The notes under the pieces are model-generated. The model had not been told where the DNA came from. It worked only from the letters and a program-made list of their open reading frames with translations, and made no database searches. Both the position numbers and the translations under genes were made by a program. Shown piece after piece: positions 19,918-28,378 of a DNA stretch of 64,000 nucleotides (its first letter is position 1; the number at the start of each line of letters is the position of its first letter). Source of the DNA: Myxococcota bacterium (lineage in GTDB: Bacteria; Myxococcota_A; Bradymonadia; UBA7976; UBA1532); contig CAUJDF010000039.1 of assembly GCA_963169045.1 (NCBI GenBank), positions 310,001 through 374,000 on the forward strand. Reading direction: 5' to 3'.

Positions 19918-20607
19918 TCAATCTGCCGACGGAAACTCGAGGATGACCTGGCCGCCGCCTTCCGGGCGGTTGGCCAGGCTCAGCGTGCCGCCCGAAGCGC
20001 CGACGATGACCTCCGCGAGCGCAAGGCCGATGCCGCGCCCGGCGCCCTTCGTCGTATAACCGGGCGCGCGCGCCGCGACCGGGTCGGCGAAGCCCGGTCC
20101 CTCGTCGAGCACCTCGATGCGCGCGCGCTCGTCGATGCGCTGCGTGGTGATCGTCACCACCCCCTGCCGATGGCCCATGGCCTCGGCCGCATTCAGCACC
20201 ACGGTGGAGACGGCCTGCTCGACGAGGAGCCCATCGATCGAAGCCCGGGCGCGCGGATCGCGCGGCCCCCGCTGAAGGCGGACGCCGCCCTGGACGCGCA
20301 GCATCGGCTCGAGCAGGCGGGTCGCCCGATCGGCGACCGCGTCGAGGTCGTGCTTCGCGAGGCGCACCTCGCCGGCCGCCAGGCCGCGCAGGTGCTCGAT
20401 GAGGTCGGCCATGCGCCGCAGGTGGCCGCGCACGCGGTCCAGCTCGTCGGCGACATCGTCGATGGCCGGCGGCGCGTGGCCGCGCAGGCGCTCGGCGAGC
20501 AGACCCAGCGCCAACATGCCGCTCGTCAGCGGCGAGCTGAGCTCGTGCACGATGCCGAGCCCGATGACACCGAGCACCGTCGGATTCTGGTCGGCGCCGC
20601 TGCTCAT
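19918..20607 (-). CDS. Small soluble sensor histidine kinase
   Basis: The 229-aa protein has a minimal kinase layout: a HisKA H-box HELSSPLTSG (phospho-acceptor His about residue 21), a dimerisation helix pair, then an HATPase domain with N-box VLNAAEAMG, G1 DEGPGF and G2 GAGRGIGLALAEV. No transmembrane helix or sensor domain precedes it, so input must come from a partner protein. The start ATG at 20607 overlaps the aminotransferase stop by 4 bases (ATGA). No response regulator is adjacent. Coupling of a signalling kinase to a sugar-aminotransferase gene is unusual. Confidence 0.85.
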   Translation of the reverse strand: MSSGADQNPTVLGVIGLGIVHELSSPLTSGMLALGLLAERLRGHAPPAIDDVADELDRVRGHLRRMADLIEHLRGLAAGEVRLAKHDLDAVADRATRLLEPMLRVQGGVRLQRGPRDPRARASIDGLLVEQAVSTVVLNAAEAMGHRQGVVTITTQRIDERARIEVLDEGPGFADPVAARAPGYTTKGAGRGIGLALAEVIVGASGGTLSLANRPEGGGQVILEFPSAD

Positions 20608-21782
20608 CGCACCTCGCGCCACGCGGTTTCGAGCTGCTCGACGACGAAGTCCTGCTCCGCGTCGGTCATCTGCGGATAGAGCGGCAGCGTCAGCGACAGA
20701 CGCTCGGCCATCCAGGCATTCGGGAAGTGCTCGGGCCGGATCCCATACTTCTCGCGGTAGTAGCCGAGGTGCGCCGCCGCATGGGTGCCCTGACGCGTGG
20801 CGACCCCCCGCTCCTCGAGCCGGAGCATCAGCCGGTTGCGCAGATCGTAGAGCCGGTCGACGTTCGCGAGCGTCGGGGTCTCAGGACGGAACAGGCACAC
20901 GTACGACTGATAGCTGTGCTCGACCCCGGCGGGGACGCGCGGCGTCGACAGCCAGCCCGAAAGCGGCGAGAGCACGTCGTCGTAGCGCCGGGCCCGCGCG
21001 GTGCGGTGGGTCTGCACCCATTCCAGCTTGTCCATCTGCGTGCTGCCGAGGGCGCCCTGCAGATCGGTCATGCGGTAGTTGTAGCCGAGGTGGTCGTAGT
21101 CGCTGAGCAGGAACGCGGCCTTGTTGCCATGCCGCTGCAGGTCCGAGCGGCTGGCCCCGTGATCGCGCAGGCAGCGCAACAGATCGCCCCGCGCGTCGTC
21201 GGCGGTGGTGACCATGCCGCCCTCGCCGGTGGTGACGGCCTTGCGCGGGTGGAAGCTGAAGGCGCCGAGGTCGCCCAGGGTACCGACGTGGCGGCCGTGA
21301 AAGCGCGCGCCGAGCCCGCACGCCGCGTCCTCGACGACGAAGAGCCCCCGGTCCTTCGCCAGGGCGAGAACGGCGTCCATCTCGGCGGGCAGGCCGAACA
21401 GATGGACCGGCGTCAGAGCCTTCGTCCGCGGCGTGATCGCCGCCGCCATGCGCTCGACATCGACGTTGAAGGTCTCGAGCGACACATCGCAGAAGACCGC
21501 GCGCGCGCCCAGGTGCTCGACGACGTTGGCGGTCGAGATCCATGTGAAGGCCGGCACGACGACCTCGTCGCAGGCCTGCACGCCGAGCGCCGCCAGGGCC
21601 AGGTGGAGGCCGGTGGTGCACGACGTCACCGCGACCGCGTGGCGTGCGCCGGTGTACGCGGCCACCTTGCCTTCGAAGGCCTGGACGTGCGGACCCTGGA
21701 CGACCCAGCCGTTCAACAGAGGCTGCCGGATGGCTTCGAGATCCGCCTCGTCGAAGACCGGTCGCGTGATCGGAATGCGCAT
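20604..21782 (-). CDS. DegT/DnrJ/EryC1/StrS-family sugar aminotransferase
   Basis: The 392-aa PLP enzyme belongs to the family that aminates nucleotide-linked keto-sugars for surface polysaccharide or glycosylation. Seen in sequence are IPITRPVFDEADLEAI, the cofactor-binding SCTTGLHLAL, PVHLFGLPAEMD, EDAACGLGARFHG and SFHPRKAVTTGEGGM with the Schiff-base Lys at about residue 181, then GYNYRMTDLQGALG. The start is set at ATG 21782, where the family homology begins; an in-frame ATG at 21806 is an alternative. It lies 32 bases after the MopE-repeat gene and overlaps the kinase gene. Partner sugar-synthesis genes are not nearby. Confidence 0.9.
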   Translation of the reverse strand: MRIPITRPVFDEADLEAIRQPLLNGWVVQGPHVQAFEGKVAAYTGARHAVAVTSCTTGLHLALAALGVQACDEVVVPAFTWISTANVVEHLGARAVFCDVSLETFNVDVERMAAAITPRTKALTPVHLFGLPAEMDAVLALAKDRGLFVVEDAACGLGARFHGRHVGTLGDLGAFSFHPRKAVTTGEGGMVTTADDARGDLLRCLRDHGASRSDLQRHGNKAAFLLSDYDHLGYNYRMTDLQGALGSTQMDKLEWVQTHRTARARRYDDVLSPLSGWLSTPRVPAGVEHSYQSYVCLFRPETPTLANVDRLYDLRNRLMLRLEERGVATRQGTHAAAHLGYYREKYGIRPEHFPNAWMAERLSLTLPLYPQMTDAEQDFVVEQLETAWREVR

Positions 21783-21814
21783 GGGCGCGACGGTGCCGAG
21801 GCCCATGACAAGTG

Positions 21815-24799
21815 TCAAGGGAGCGCTTCGAACGCTCCACAGTCGGGGCCGGCCCCCTGGGGACGCGGCACGTCGTCCTGGTCCGCCGGCAGCGTGCGGG
21901 CGGGATCGGCGCGGTCGATGGCCGCCGAGCCCGGTCGGAGACGCAGGTTGCCGGCCTGCACGGCGTTCACGAACAGCGGATCGCCGGCGAAGTTGCTGCC
22001 CAGCGCGCCCACACCGAGCGTGGTCGTGCCTTCGTTGTGATAGGCGCCCGCGACGTTGTCGTGGATCAGGTTGGTGCCGATGGCCTCGGGATCGGACTGC
22101 GCCGTGACCTCGTCGAAGCCCCAGCCCCCGTTGAAGGCGACGACGTTGTTGTGGAAGGCGCCCGTCGTGCTCTCGAACAGGACGACACCGGAACCCGTGT
22201 TGGCGACGAGCGAGCAATGGGTGACGTCGAGGCGGGCCCGCGGGAACTCGGCGCTCAGGGCGGCGCCCGTGTTGCCGACGACGGTGGTGTTCTCGACGCG
22301 GACCCCGACGCCGCGGGCCTGCACCACGCCGCCGCGGTCGACGCGATTGCCGCGGAAGTGGCTCCGCGTGAGCGCGTATTCGCCGGCGCCGATGAACATC
22401 ACGATGCCTGCGCCGGCGCTGCCGACGGAGCCGGTGAAGGAAGAGCCGTCGACCGTGACGCGGCCGCTCGCGATCTCGATCGCGGCGGCGCTGCTGAGCG
22501 AGGCGGCGTCGGTGACGATCACGTCGCGGATGGCGCCGTTCGCCGCGGCGAAGCGGATGGCCGGCGCGTCGCCGTCGAGGCGTCCGCCGCGGTGGACGGT
22601 GAGCCCGGCGAGGCGGTTGTTGGCGCGCGGCGCGCTTTGCAGGAGGAAGACGGTGCCGGCGTGGTCGGCGTCGACCACGATCAGGTCGGGGGCGCCGGCG
22701 CCGAGGACCTGCACGCCGTCGCGCAGGCGGATGGGGAAGCGCTCGAACTCGGCGGCGTCCATCGTCGCCGAGTAGGTACCGGGCAACACGTTGATGGTGG
22801 CGAGCGGCCCGACGACAGTGGTCGTCGCGTGGGAGATCGTGCGCCACGGGCGCTCCCGCGAGCCGTCGCCCTCGGCGTCGGAGCCCACCTGGGCGCTGAC
22901 CCAGTAGTCGCGCCAGCACGTCGCGTCGCGGCACGCGCCCCACGGCTGCGGGCAGACGACGCCGCAATTGCCGCAATTGTCGACGTCCGTGAAGAGGTCG
23001 AAGCCATTGTCGGGCACGCCGTCACAATCGTCGTCGCGGAAGTTGCAGCGCTCCGGGCTCGGCGGATCGTCCGCGCACACCGCCTCGCCCGTCGCCGGAT
23101 CGCAGCGACGCACGCCGCGTGCGCAGACGTCGGCGTCCGCAGGGTCGTCGCAGATCTCGCCGAGGCCCGGGAAGTCCTCGTCCGTTGCGCCGTCGCAGTC
23201 GTCGTCGGCGCCGTTGCAGCGCTCGTCGCGCGGGGCGCGCGGGGCGGCGTCGCAGGCGGCCGCCCCGTCGGCGGCGCAGAGCACGCGCCCCGCGACGGCG
23301 CAGGCCCCCACGCCGGCGGCGCAGTCGGATCCGACCGCGAAGTCCTCGTCGGCGATGCCGTCGCAGTCGTCGTCTCGGCCGTTGCAGCGCTCGATCGCGG
23401 GGACGCCCGGCCGCGCGTCACAGATCGCCGCGCCCCCGTCGGCGCTGCAGACCAACGCGCCGGCACGGCGACACTCGCCCTCACCGACCCCGCAGGGCGC
23501 GCCCTCGTCGAAGCCCTCGTCGACGGCGCCGTCGCAATCGTCGTCGGTCCCGTCGCCGCAACGCTCCGGCTCGGGCGCACCGGGTCGCGCGTCGCAGATC
23601 GCGGCGTCGCCCGACGGCGAGCACACGAGCCGACCGGCGACCGCGCAGGCCCCCATGCCGGCGGTGCACGGCGCGCCCACGGCGAAGCCCTCGTCGGTCG
23701 CGCCGTCGCAGTCGTCGTCGACCCCGTCGCCGCACCGCTCGGCCACCGCGGCGCCCGCCTCGCCGGCGCAGACCACGCCCTCGCCGCCCGGCGCGCAGGC
23801 CGTCACGCCCGCCCGGGCGCAGGCGCCGAGACCGACGGCGCAGGCCTCGCCCACCACGAAGCCCTCGTCGACGGCGCCGTCGCAGTCGTCGTCGGTGCCG
23901 TCCCCGCACCGCTCGGCCGCGGCAGGGCCGGGGCGGGCGTCGCACGCGGCGGAGAGGCGGTCGGCACCGCAGACGCGGCGGCCCTCGCGCGCGCAGGCGC
24001 CCACGCCGACGACGCAGGGCGCGCCCACGTCGAAGCCCTCGTCGACGGCGCCGTCGCAGTCGACGTCAGCGCCGTCGCCGCAGCGCTCGCCGCCCTCGGG
24101 CGCCGCGGGGACGGCGTCGCACCCGACGTCGAACGTCGTGGGGTCGCAGACCGTCTGCCCGCCACGCCGGCAGGTGCCCTCGCCGGCGTAACAGATCTCG
24201 CCGAGGACGAACGGGTCGTCGACCACCTCGTTGCAGTCGTTGTCGCGGCCGTCGCAGCGCTCCGCGTTGCCGGGGAAGTTGTGGGCGTCTTCGTCGTCGC
24301 AGTCGGCGCAGACGTCGACGCCGTCGGCGTCGGCGTCGCGGTTGCAGTCGGGCCGGGCGGCGCAAGTGGCGCTGCCGGTCTCGGGATCGCACGCGATGGT
24401 GCCGTCGACCTGGCGGTTGCGCTCATCGCGGTACTTGCAGGCGCGGCCGAGGCCGAAGCCCTCGTCGGCCACCTCGTCGCAGTCGTCGTCGAGACCGTTG
24501 CAGCGCTCCTCGGCGGCGCGCACCTCGCCCTCGCACGCGCCGGACCACAACCCGCGCACGCAGCGCTCGAGGCCGGCGGCGCACTGCCCCACGTCGGTGC
24601 CGCACGCGCGGGTCTCGCCGTCGGCGCAGTCCCGCAGCAGAGGCACGTCCGGATCGTCCGCGTCGCGGAACGCGGCGTCGGCGGCGTCGCCGAGGCGGGG
24701 TCCCGAGTCGACCCCGCCTTCGGAGCCGCCCGGGTCGGCGGCGCACGCCACGAGCGCGAGGCAGCACGCGGCGACGAGGAGTGGCGCGCGGATGTTCAT
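21815..24799 (-). CDS. Large MopE-repeat lipoprotein with C-terminal beta-helix
   Basis: A 994-aa secreted protein: lipobox CLALVAC, an Asp/Ala-rich linker, then nine MopE-type repeats of the form ERCGDGxDDDCDGAVDEGF (about residues 95-600). Each has two Cys and an acidic loop, and they are spaced by Cys-containing linkers such as GVGACAREGRRVC. This motif is found in the copper-binding MopE proteins and widely in myxobacterial surface proteins, where it is a proposed metal-binding unit. The C-terminal ~330 residues are a right-handed parallel beta-helix that ends with DCGAFEALP, the choice-of-anchor-Q type end. Probably cell-surface attached; the ligand is unknown. It is divergent from the aldehyde dehydrogenase. 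Confidence 0.8.
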   Translation of the reverse strand: MNIRAPLLVAACCLALVACAADPGGSEGGVDSGPRLGDAADAAFRDADDPDVPLLRDCADGETRACGTDVGQCAAGLERCVRGLWSGACEGEVRAAEERCNGLDDDCDEVADEGFGLGRACKYRDERNRQVDGTIACDPETGSATCAARPDCNRDADADGVDVCADCDDEDAHNFPGNAERCDGRDNDCNEVVDDPFVLGEICYAGEGTCRRGGQTVCDPTTFDVGCDAVPAAPEGGERCGDGADVDCDGAVDEGFDVGAPCVVGVGACAREGRRVCGADRLSAACDARPGPAAAERCGDGTDDDCDGAVDEGFVVGEACAVGLGACARAGVTACAPGGEGVVCAGEAGAAVAERCGDGVDDDCDGATDEGFAVGAPCTAGMGACAVAGRLVCSPSGDAAICDARPGAPEPERCGDGTDDDCDGAVDEGFDEGAPCGVGEGECRRAGALVCSADGGAAICDARPGVPAIERCNGRDDDCDGIADEDFAVGSDCAAGVGACAVAGRVLCAADGAAACDAAPRAPRDERCNGADDDCDGATDEDFPGLGEICDDPADADVCARGVRRCDPATGEAVCADDPPSPERCNFRDDDCDGVPDNGFDLFTDVDNCGNCGVVCPQPWGACRDATCWRDYWVSAQVGSDAEGDGSRERPWRTISHATTTVVGPLATINVLPGTYSATMDAAEFERFPIRLRDGVQVLGAGAPDLIVVDADHAGTVFLLQSAPRANNRLAGLTVHRGGRLDGDAPAIRFAAANGAIRDVIVTDAASLSSAAAIEIASGRVTVDGSSFTGSVGSAGAGIVMFIGAGEYALTRSHFRGNRVDRGGVVQARGVGVRVENTTVVGNTGAALSAEFPRARLDVTHCSLVANTGSGVVLFESTTGAFHNNVVAFNGGWGFDEVTAQSDPEAIGTNLIHDNVAGAYHNEGTTTLGVGALGSNFAGDPLFVNAVQAGNLRLRPGSAAIDRADPARTLPADQDDVPRPQGAGPDCGAFEALP
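22999..24511. repeat. Coding tandem array of nine MopE-type repeat units
   Basis: Nine imperfect copies of a segment encoding ERC-x-G-x-DDDCDG-x-x-DEGF lie within the MopE-repeat lipoprotein gene, mostly about 150 bases apart, with the widest spacing in the first units (highest coordinates). The inner copies are nearly identical at the DNA level, which allows copy-number change by recombination. Confidence 0.8.
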
Positions 24800-24940
24800 G
24801 CTCCAGGAGGTAGGCGCGAGAACGGCCGGATCTCCGCAATGCGCGACACTGTATCAGGAATTCGGGGTGGGGCGGGGGCTTGCGCGCCAGGGGGCGACCG
24901 GGCCAGAGTGGGCCCCGAATCACGCAGGGGGACCCACCAC

Positions 24941-26431
24941 ATGCAGAACCCGATGGCCATCGATCCGTTCGCGCTGGCGCAGGCGCTCAGCGGCGTGCAC
25001 CTCATCGACGGCGAGCTGCGCGCCGCCGCGTCCGGGCGGACGTTCGACGTCGTCAACCCGGCGACCGGCGAGGTCGTGGCGCGAGCCGCGTACGGCGAAG
25101 CCGCCGACGTCGACGCCGCCGTCCGCGCGGCGAAGGCGGCCCAGCCGGCCTGGGCCCGCCGTCGGGCCCGCGAGCGTGGCGCCCTGGTCGTCGAGTGCGG
25201 CCGCCGCCTGGCGGAGCACGTCGAGGAGCTCGGACGCCTGGTCGCGCTCGAAACCGGCAAGGCGCTGCGCACCGAGAGCCGCGTCGAGGCGGGCGTGCTC
25301 GCCGACATCTTCCTGTACTACGGGGGCCTCGGATCGGAGCTGAAGGGCGAGACCATCCCGTTCAACCCCGACATGCTCACGATGACCCTGCGGGAGCCGC
25401 TGGGCGTCGTCGGCGCGATCATCCCGTGGAACGTGCCGATGCTGCTGATGGCGCTCAAGGTGGCGCCGGCGCTCGTGGCGGGCAACACCGTGGTCGTCAA
25501 GTCCGCCGAGGAGGCGCCGCTCGCCTGCCTGCGGGCGGTCCAGATCATGAGCGAGGTCCTGCCGAAGGGCGTGCTCAACATCCTCTCCGGCTACGGCCCG
25601 GAGTGTGGCGCCCCGCTCACCGCGCACCCCGACGTGCGCAAAGTGTCGTTCACCGGCTCCGTCGAGACTGGGAAGATCATCGCCACGGCCGCGGCCCAGC
25701 GCCTCGTCCCGGCGACGCTCGAGCTCGGCGGCAAGAGCCCGATGATCGTGTGCGCCGACGCCGACCTCGGCCGGGCGATCGATGGCGCCATCGTCGGCAT
25801 GCGCTTCACCCGCCAGGGCCAGAGCTGCACGGCGGCGAGCCGCATGTTCGTGCACGAGCAGGTCTTCGAGCCGTTCATCGAGGGGGTCACCGCCCGCGTG
25901 AACGCCATGAAGATGGGCGACCCGCTCGACGAGGCGACCGACATCGGCACCATCATCTCGCCGGGCCAGTTCCAGAAGGTGCGCGACTACATCGCGCTCG
26001 CCGGCGCCGCCCCCGGCGCGAAGGCGTACGCCTGCTCGCGGCTGCCCGAGGATCCGCGCCTGGCGAAGGGCCTCTTCGTCCAGCCGCACGTCTTCACCGG
26101 CATCCCCAACGATCACCGGGTCTGTCGCGAGGAGATCTTCGGCCCGGTCACCTGCGTGATGGCGTGGCGGGACTTCGACGCGGTCATCGAGCAGGCCAAC
26201 GACACCGAGTTCGGTCTGTCGGCGACCATCTGGACGCGCGACCTGCGCCACGCCCTGAATGCCACCCAGCGGCTCCAGGCCGGCTTCGTCCAGGTGAACC
26301 AGAACCTGGTCGTGCAGTCGATGCTGTCCTACGGGGGCGTGAAGAACTCCGGGCTCGGCAAGGAGGCCTCGCTCGAGGCCATGCTCGAGCACTTCACGAC
26401 GAAGAAGACCGTCATCATCAACATGACCTGA
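24941..26431 (+). CDS. NAD(P)-dependent aldehyde dehydrogenase
   Basis: The 496-aa ALDH-superfamily enzyme oxidises an aldehyde to a carboxylate. The cofactor fold shows IIPWNVPMLLMALKVAPALVAGN and VSFTGSVETGK. The catalytic pair is Glu in LELGGKSPM and Cys in GQSCTAAS (residue 296), with EEIFGPV later. The level of similarity suits a betaine-aldehyde or generic medium-chain ALDH; the true substrate cannot be read from sequence. The ATG at 24941 follows a GCAGGGGGA ribosome site. It stands alone, divergent from the MopE gene across 141 bases. It has no obvious encapsulation peptide linking it to the distant shell-protein operon. Confidence 0.93.
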   Translation: MQNPMAIDPFALAQALSGVHLIDGELRAAASGRTFDVVNPATGEVVARAAYGEAADVDAAVRAAKAAQPAWARRRARERGALVVECGRRLAEHVEELGRLVALETGKALRTESRVEAGVLADIFLYYGGLGSELKGETIPFNPDMLTMTLREPLGVVGAIIPWNVPMLLMALKVAPALVAGNTVVVKSAEEAPLACLRAVQIMSEVLPKGVLNILSGYGPECGAPLTAHPDVRKVSFTGSVETGKIIATAAAQRLVPATLELGGKSPMIVCADADLGRAIDGAIVGMRFTRQGQSCTAASRMFVHEQVFEPFIEGVTARVNAMKMGDPLDEATDIGTIISPGQFQKVRDYIALAGAAPGAKAYACSRLPEDPRLAKGLFVQPHVFTGIPNDHRVCREEIFGPVTCVMAWRDFDAVIEQANDTEFGLSATIWTRDLRHALNATQRLQAGFVQVNQNLVVQSMLSYGGVKNSGLGKEASLEAMLEHFTTKKTVIINMT

Positions 26432-26440
26432 CGGCGGCCT

Positions 26441-26767
26441 TCATTCGAGCCCGACGAGGCGCCGCAGCGAGGTCACCGGATACGGACCCAGGACCCGCGC
26501 CGCCTCGAGCGTGGCCGCCGCGTCGCGCGCGAGGTGCCGGGACCGGGCGCCCGAGCGCGCCGCGAAGGGCCCGTCGACCACCCACCCGCCGTCGCGCCGT
26601 CCGATGGCGAGCGCGACGCACCAATACACCGGAAAGACGTGGGAATCCCGCAGGATATCGAAGACGAGCAGCCGTTCCCGTTCGGGAACGTCTGCGAGGT
26701 CGGCGAGGAACCGACGTCGGGCCTCGGTGGCCTCGCGAGCGCTTCCGTCGTGGGCGAGTGCGACCAT
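26441..26767 (-). CDS. Conserved-looking small protein of unknown function
   Basis: A 108-aa acidic/Arg-rich soluble protein with a globular look: RRRFLADLADVPERERLLVFDILRDSHVFPVYWCVALAIG, then GGWVVDGPFAARSG and LGPYPVTSLRRLVGL. I do not recognise the family. It lies 34 bases after the threonine dehydratase gene on the same strand and ends 9 bases from the aldehyde dehydrogenase stop. It may be the last gene of the DUF924-dehydratase transcript. Confidence 0.55.
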   Translation of the reverse strand: MVALAHDGSAREATEARRRFLADLADVPERERLLVFDILRDSHVFPVYWCVALAIGRRDGGWVVDGPFAARSGARSRHLARDAAATLEAARVLGPYPVTSLRRLVGLE

Positions 26768-26801
26768 GCCCCGCTGCTTAGCACGGTCCGTGCCAGCGGC
26801 G

Positions 26802-27755
26802 TCAGCGAAACCAAGGCAGGTGGTCGAGGTCGACGTTGCCGCCAGAGAGGATGACGCCCACGCGTCGCCCCTCGACGTCGAGGCGGCCCGACAGCAGGGC
26901 CGCCACGGGCACGGCCGACGACGGCTCGATCACCAGCTTCATGCGCTCCCAGACGTGCCGCATGGCGGCGACGATCTCGTCCTCGCCGACCGTGACGACG
27001 TCGGCGACGTACCGGCGCAGCACGGCGAAGTTGAGCGCGCCGAGCGAGGTGCGCAGGCCGTCGGCGACGGTGCGCGGGTTGTCGGCGGGCACGAGCACCC
27101 CGCCGTGGAAGGACCGCGCCGCGTCATCGGCGGCCGCGGGCTCCGCGCCGACGACGCGCGTGCCCGGAGCGAAGTAGGCGGCGGCGAGCGCGGTGCCGCC
27201 GAGGAGCCCGCCGCCGCCCACCGGCGCCAGCAGCACGTCGAGTGGCCCCGCCTGTTCGAGGAGCTCCATGGCCGCGGTGGCCTGGCCGGCCACGACGCGG
27301 GCGTCGTCGTAGGGGTGGACGAACGCGGCGCCGGTCTCGCGCTGGACCTCGGCCGCGGTGGCCTCGCGCGCGGCGAGAGTCGGCGCGCAGCGCACGATAC
27401 GCGCCCCGTAGCCTTCGACCGCCGCCACCTTCACCGCCGGCGCGCCCTCGGGCATCACGACCCACGCCGGCACGCCGCGGACCCGCGCCGCGAGCGCCAC
27501 CGCCTGCGCGTGGTTGCCGGAGGAGTGCGTGAGCACGCCGCGCCGCGCCTCGTCGTCGCCGAGCGAGAACACCGCGTTGCACGCGCCGCGGAACTTGAAG
27601 GCGCCGACCTTCTGCAGGTTCTCGGCTTTGAAGACCACCCGGGCGCCCGTCCGTCCGTCGACGAAAGCGCTCGTGAAGACGGGGGTGCGATGGACGTGCG
27701 GCGCCACACGGTCACGGGCGGCCTCGAGGTCCTCGCGGAGGGGAATGGCGCTCAG
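26802..27755 (-). CDS. Threonine/serine dehydratase-like PLP enzyme (fold type II)
   Basis: The 317-aa protein matches catabolic threonine dehydratase/serine racemase: FKAENLQKVGAFKFRGACN with the PLP Lys, SSGNHAQAVALAA, the phosphate-binding loop GGGGLLGG and SAVPVAALLSG near the end. No ACT regulatory domain is present. It deaminates Thr or Ser to 2-oxo acids, or racemises Ser. The family N-terminus (IPLREDLEAARDRVAPHVHRTP) extends upstream of the first GTG (27707). The only codon that includes it and couples to the upstream gene is a CTG at 27755, overlapping the DUF924 stop as CTGA, so I prefer this rare start. The shorter form from 27707 would lose the first helix. Confidence 0.9.
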   Translation of the reverse strand: MSAIPLREDLEAARDRVAPHVHRTPVFTSAFVDGRTGARVVFKAENLQKVGAFKFRGACNAVFSLGDDEARRGVLTHSSGNHAQAVALAARVRGVPAWVVMPEGAPAVKVAAVEGYGARIVRCAPTLAAREATAAEVQRETGAAFVHPYDDARVVAGQATAAMELLEQAGPLDVLLAPVGGGGLLGGTALAAAYFAPGTRVVGAEPAAADDAARSFHGGVLVPADNPRTVADGLRTSLGALNFAVLRRYVADVVTVGEDEIVAAMRHVWERMKLVIEPSSAVPVAALLSGRLDVEGRRVGVILSGGNVDLDHLPWFR

Positions 27756-28327
27756 AACGGGGCCTCCTTGCTGGCGAGGAACGCGCGCTCCTCGGCGGTC
27801 GTCTCGCGCCCCACGAGCGCGTTTCGGTGGGGAAACCGGCCGAAGCGGTCGATCACGCGACGGTGACGCTCGGCGTAGTCGAGGAGCGACGCCGTCATGC
27901 CGCGCTCGTCAGGGGACGCCTCCGCGTGGAGCCGCTCGAAGCAGCGCACGCTGAGGGCCTGCAGCGCCGCGTCCTCGGCGTGCTCGAGCGGCAGGTAGAA
28001 GAAGCCGCGCTCCACCGTGGCGAGCACGCGGTCGTCTCCGCGCTCGAGGCCCTCGAGGACCAGCGCCCGGGCTTCGGCGTCGTAGGCGAACGAGCGCCCG
28101 CTGCCGCGGAAGATGTTGCGCGGCAGCTGGTCCATGAGGATCACCAGCGCGAGGCGCCCTCGCGGCGTCGCGGCCCAATCGCCGTGCCGCCCCTGCGCCG
28201 CCGCCTCGACCGCCGCGCCGAAGCGCTCGCGGCACTCGATGTCGAACGCCGGATCGGCGCCGAACCAGACGCGGAAGCGGTCTTCGCGGTCGAACCAGAA
28301 GCTCAGGACGTCCTCGGGACCGATCAT
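27752..28327 (-). CDS. DUF924-family protein
   Basis: A 191-aa soluble, all-helical protein that matches DUF924: PEDVLSFWFD at the start, VWFGADPAFDIECRERF, the highly typical ALVILMDQLPRNIFRG, then FFYLPLEHAED and DRFGRFPHRNALVGRETTAEE near the end. Family members have a TPR-like fold and no established biochemical role. Its stop codon overlaps the probable CTG start of the dehydratase gene. Confidence 0.9.
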   Translation of the reverse strand: MIGPEDVLSFWFDREDRFRVWFGADPAFDIECRERFGAAVEAAAQGRHGDWAATPRGRLALVILMDQLPRNIFRGSGRSFAYDAEARALVLEGLERGDDRVLATVERGFFYLPLEHAEDAALQALSVRCFERLHAEASPDERGMTASLLDYAERHRRVIDRFGRFPHRNALVGRETTAEERAFLASKEAPF

Positions 28328-28378
28328 GGGGCACCTCCGGAACGGCGCCGGCGACTGTATCGCCGAGTCACCGGTCTG

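Noticed and set aside
22999-24511. Regular repeats that might suggest a CRISPR array
   Set aside because: The units are long coding repeats with continuous reading frame and Cys/Asp protein motifs, and the spacers are similar rather than unique.
21812-24800. A long plus-strand frame opposite the MopE-repeat gene, joined to the aldehyde dehydrogenase
   Set aside because: Its first thousand codons are the mirror of the repeat gene (ValAla/AspAla-rich); only the part from 24941 on is a real protein.
24941-26431. Aldehyde dehydrogenase as the missing enzyme of the microcompartment locus
   Set aside because: It is about 15 kb away, stands alone and has no terminal encapsulation-like helix; linking the two would be speculation.
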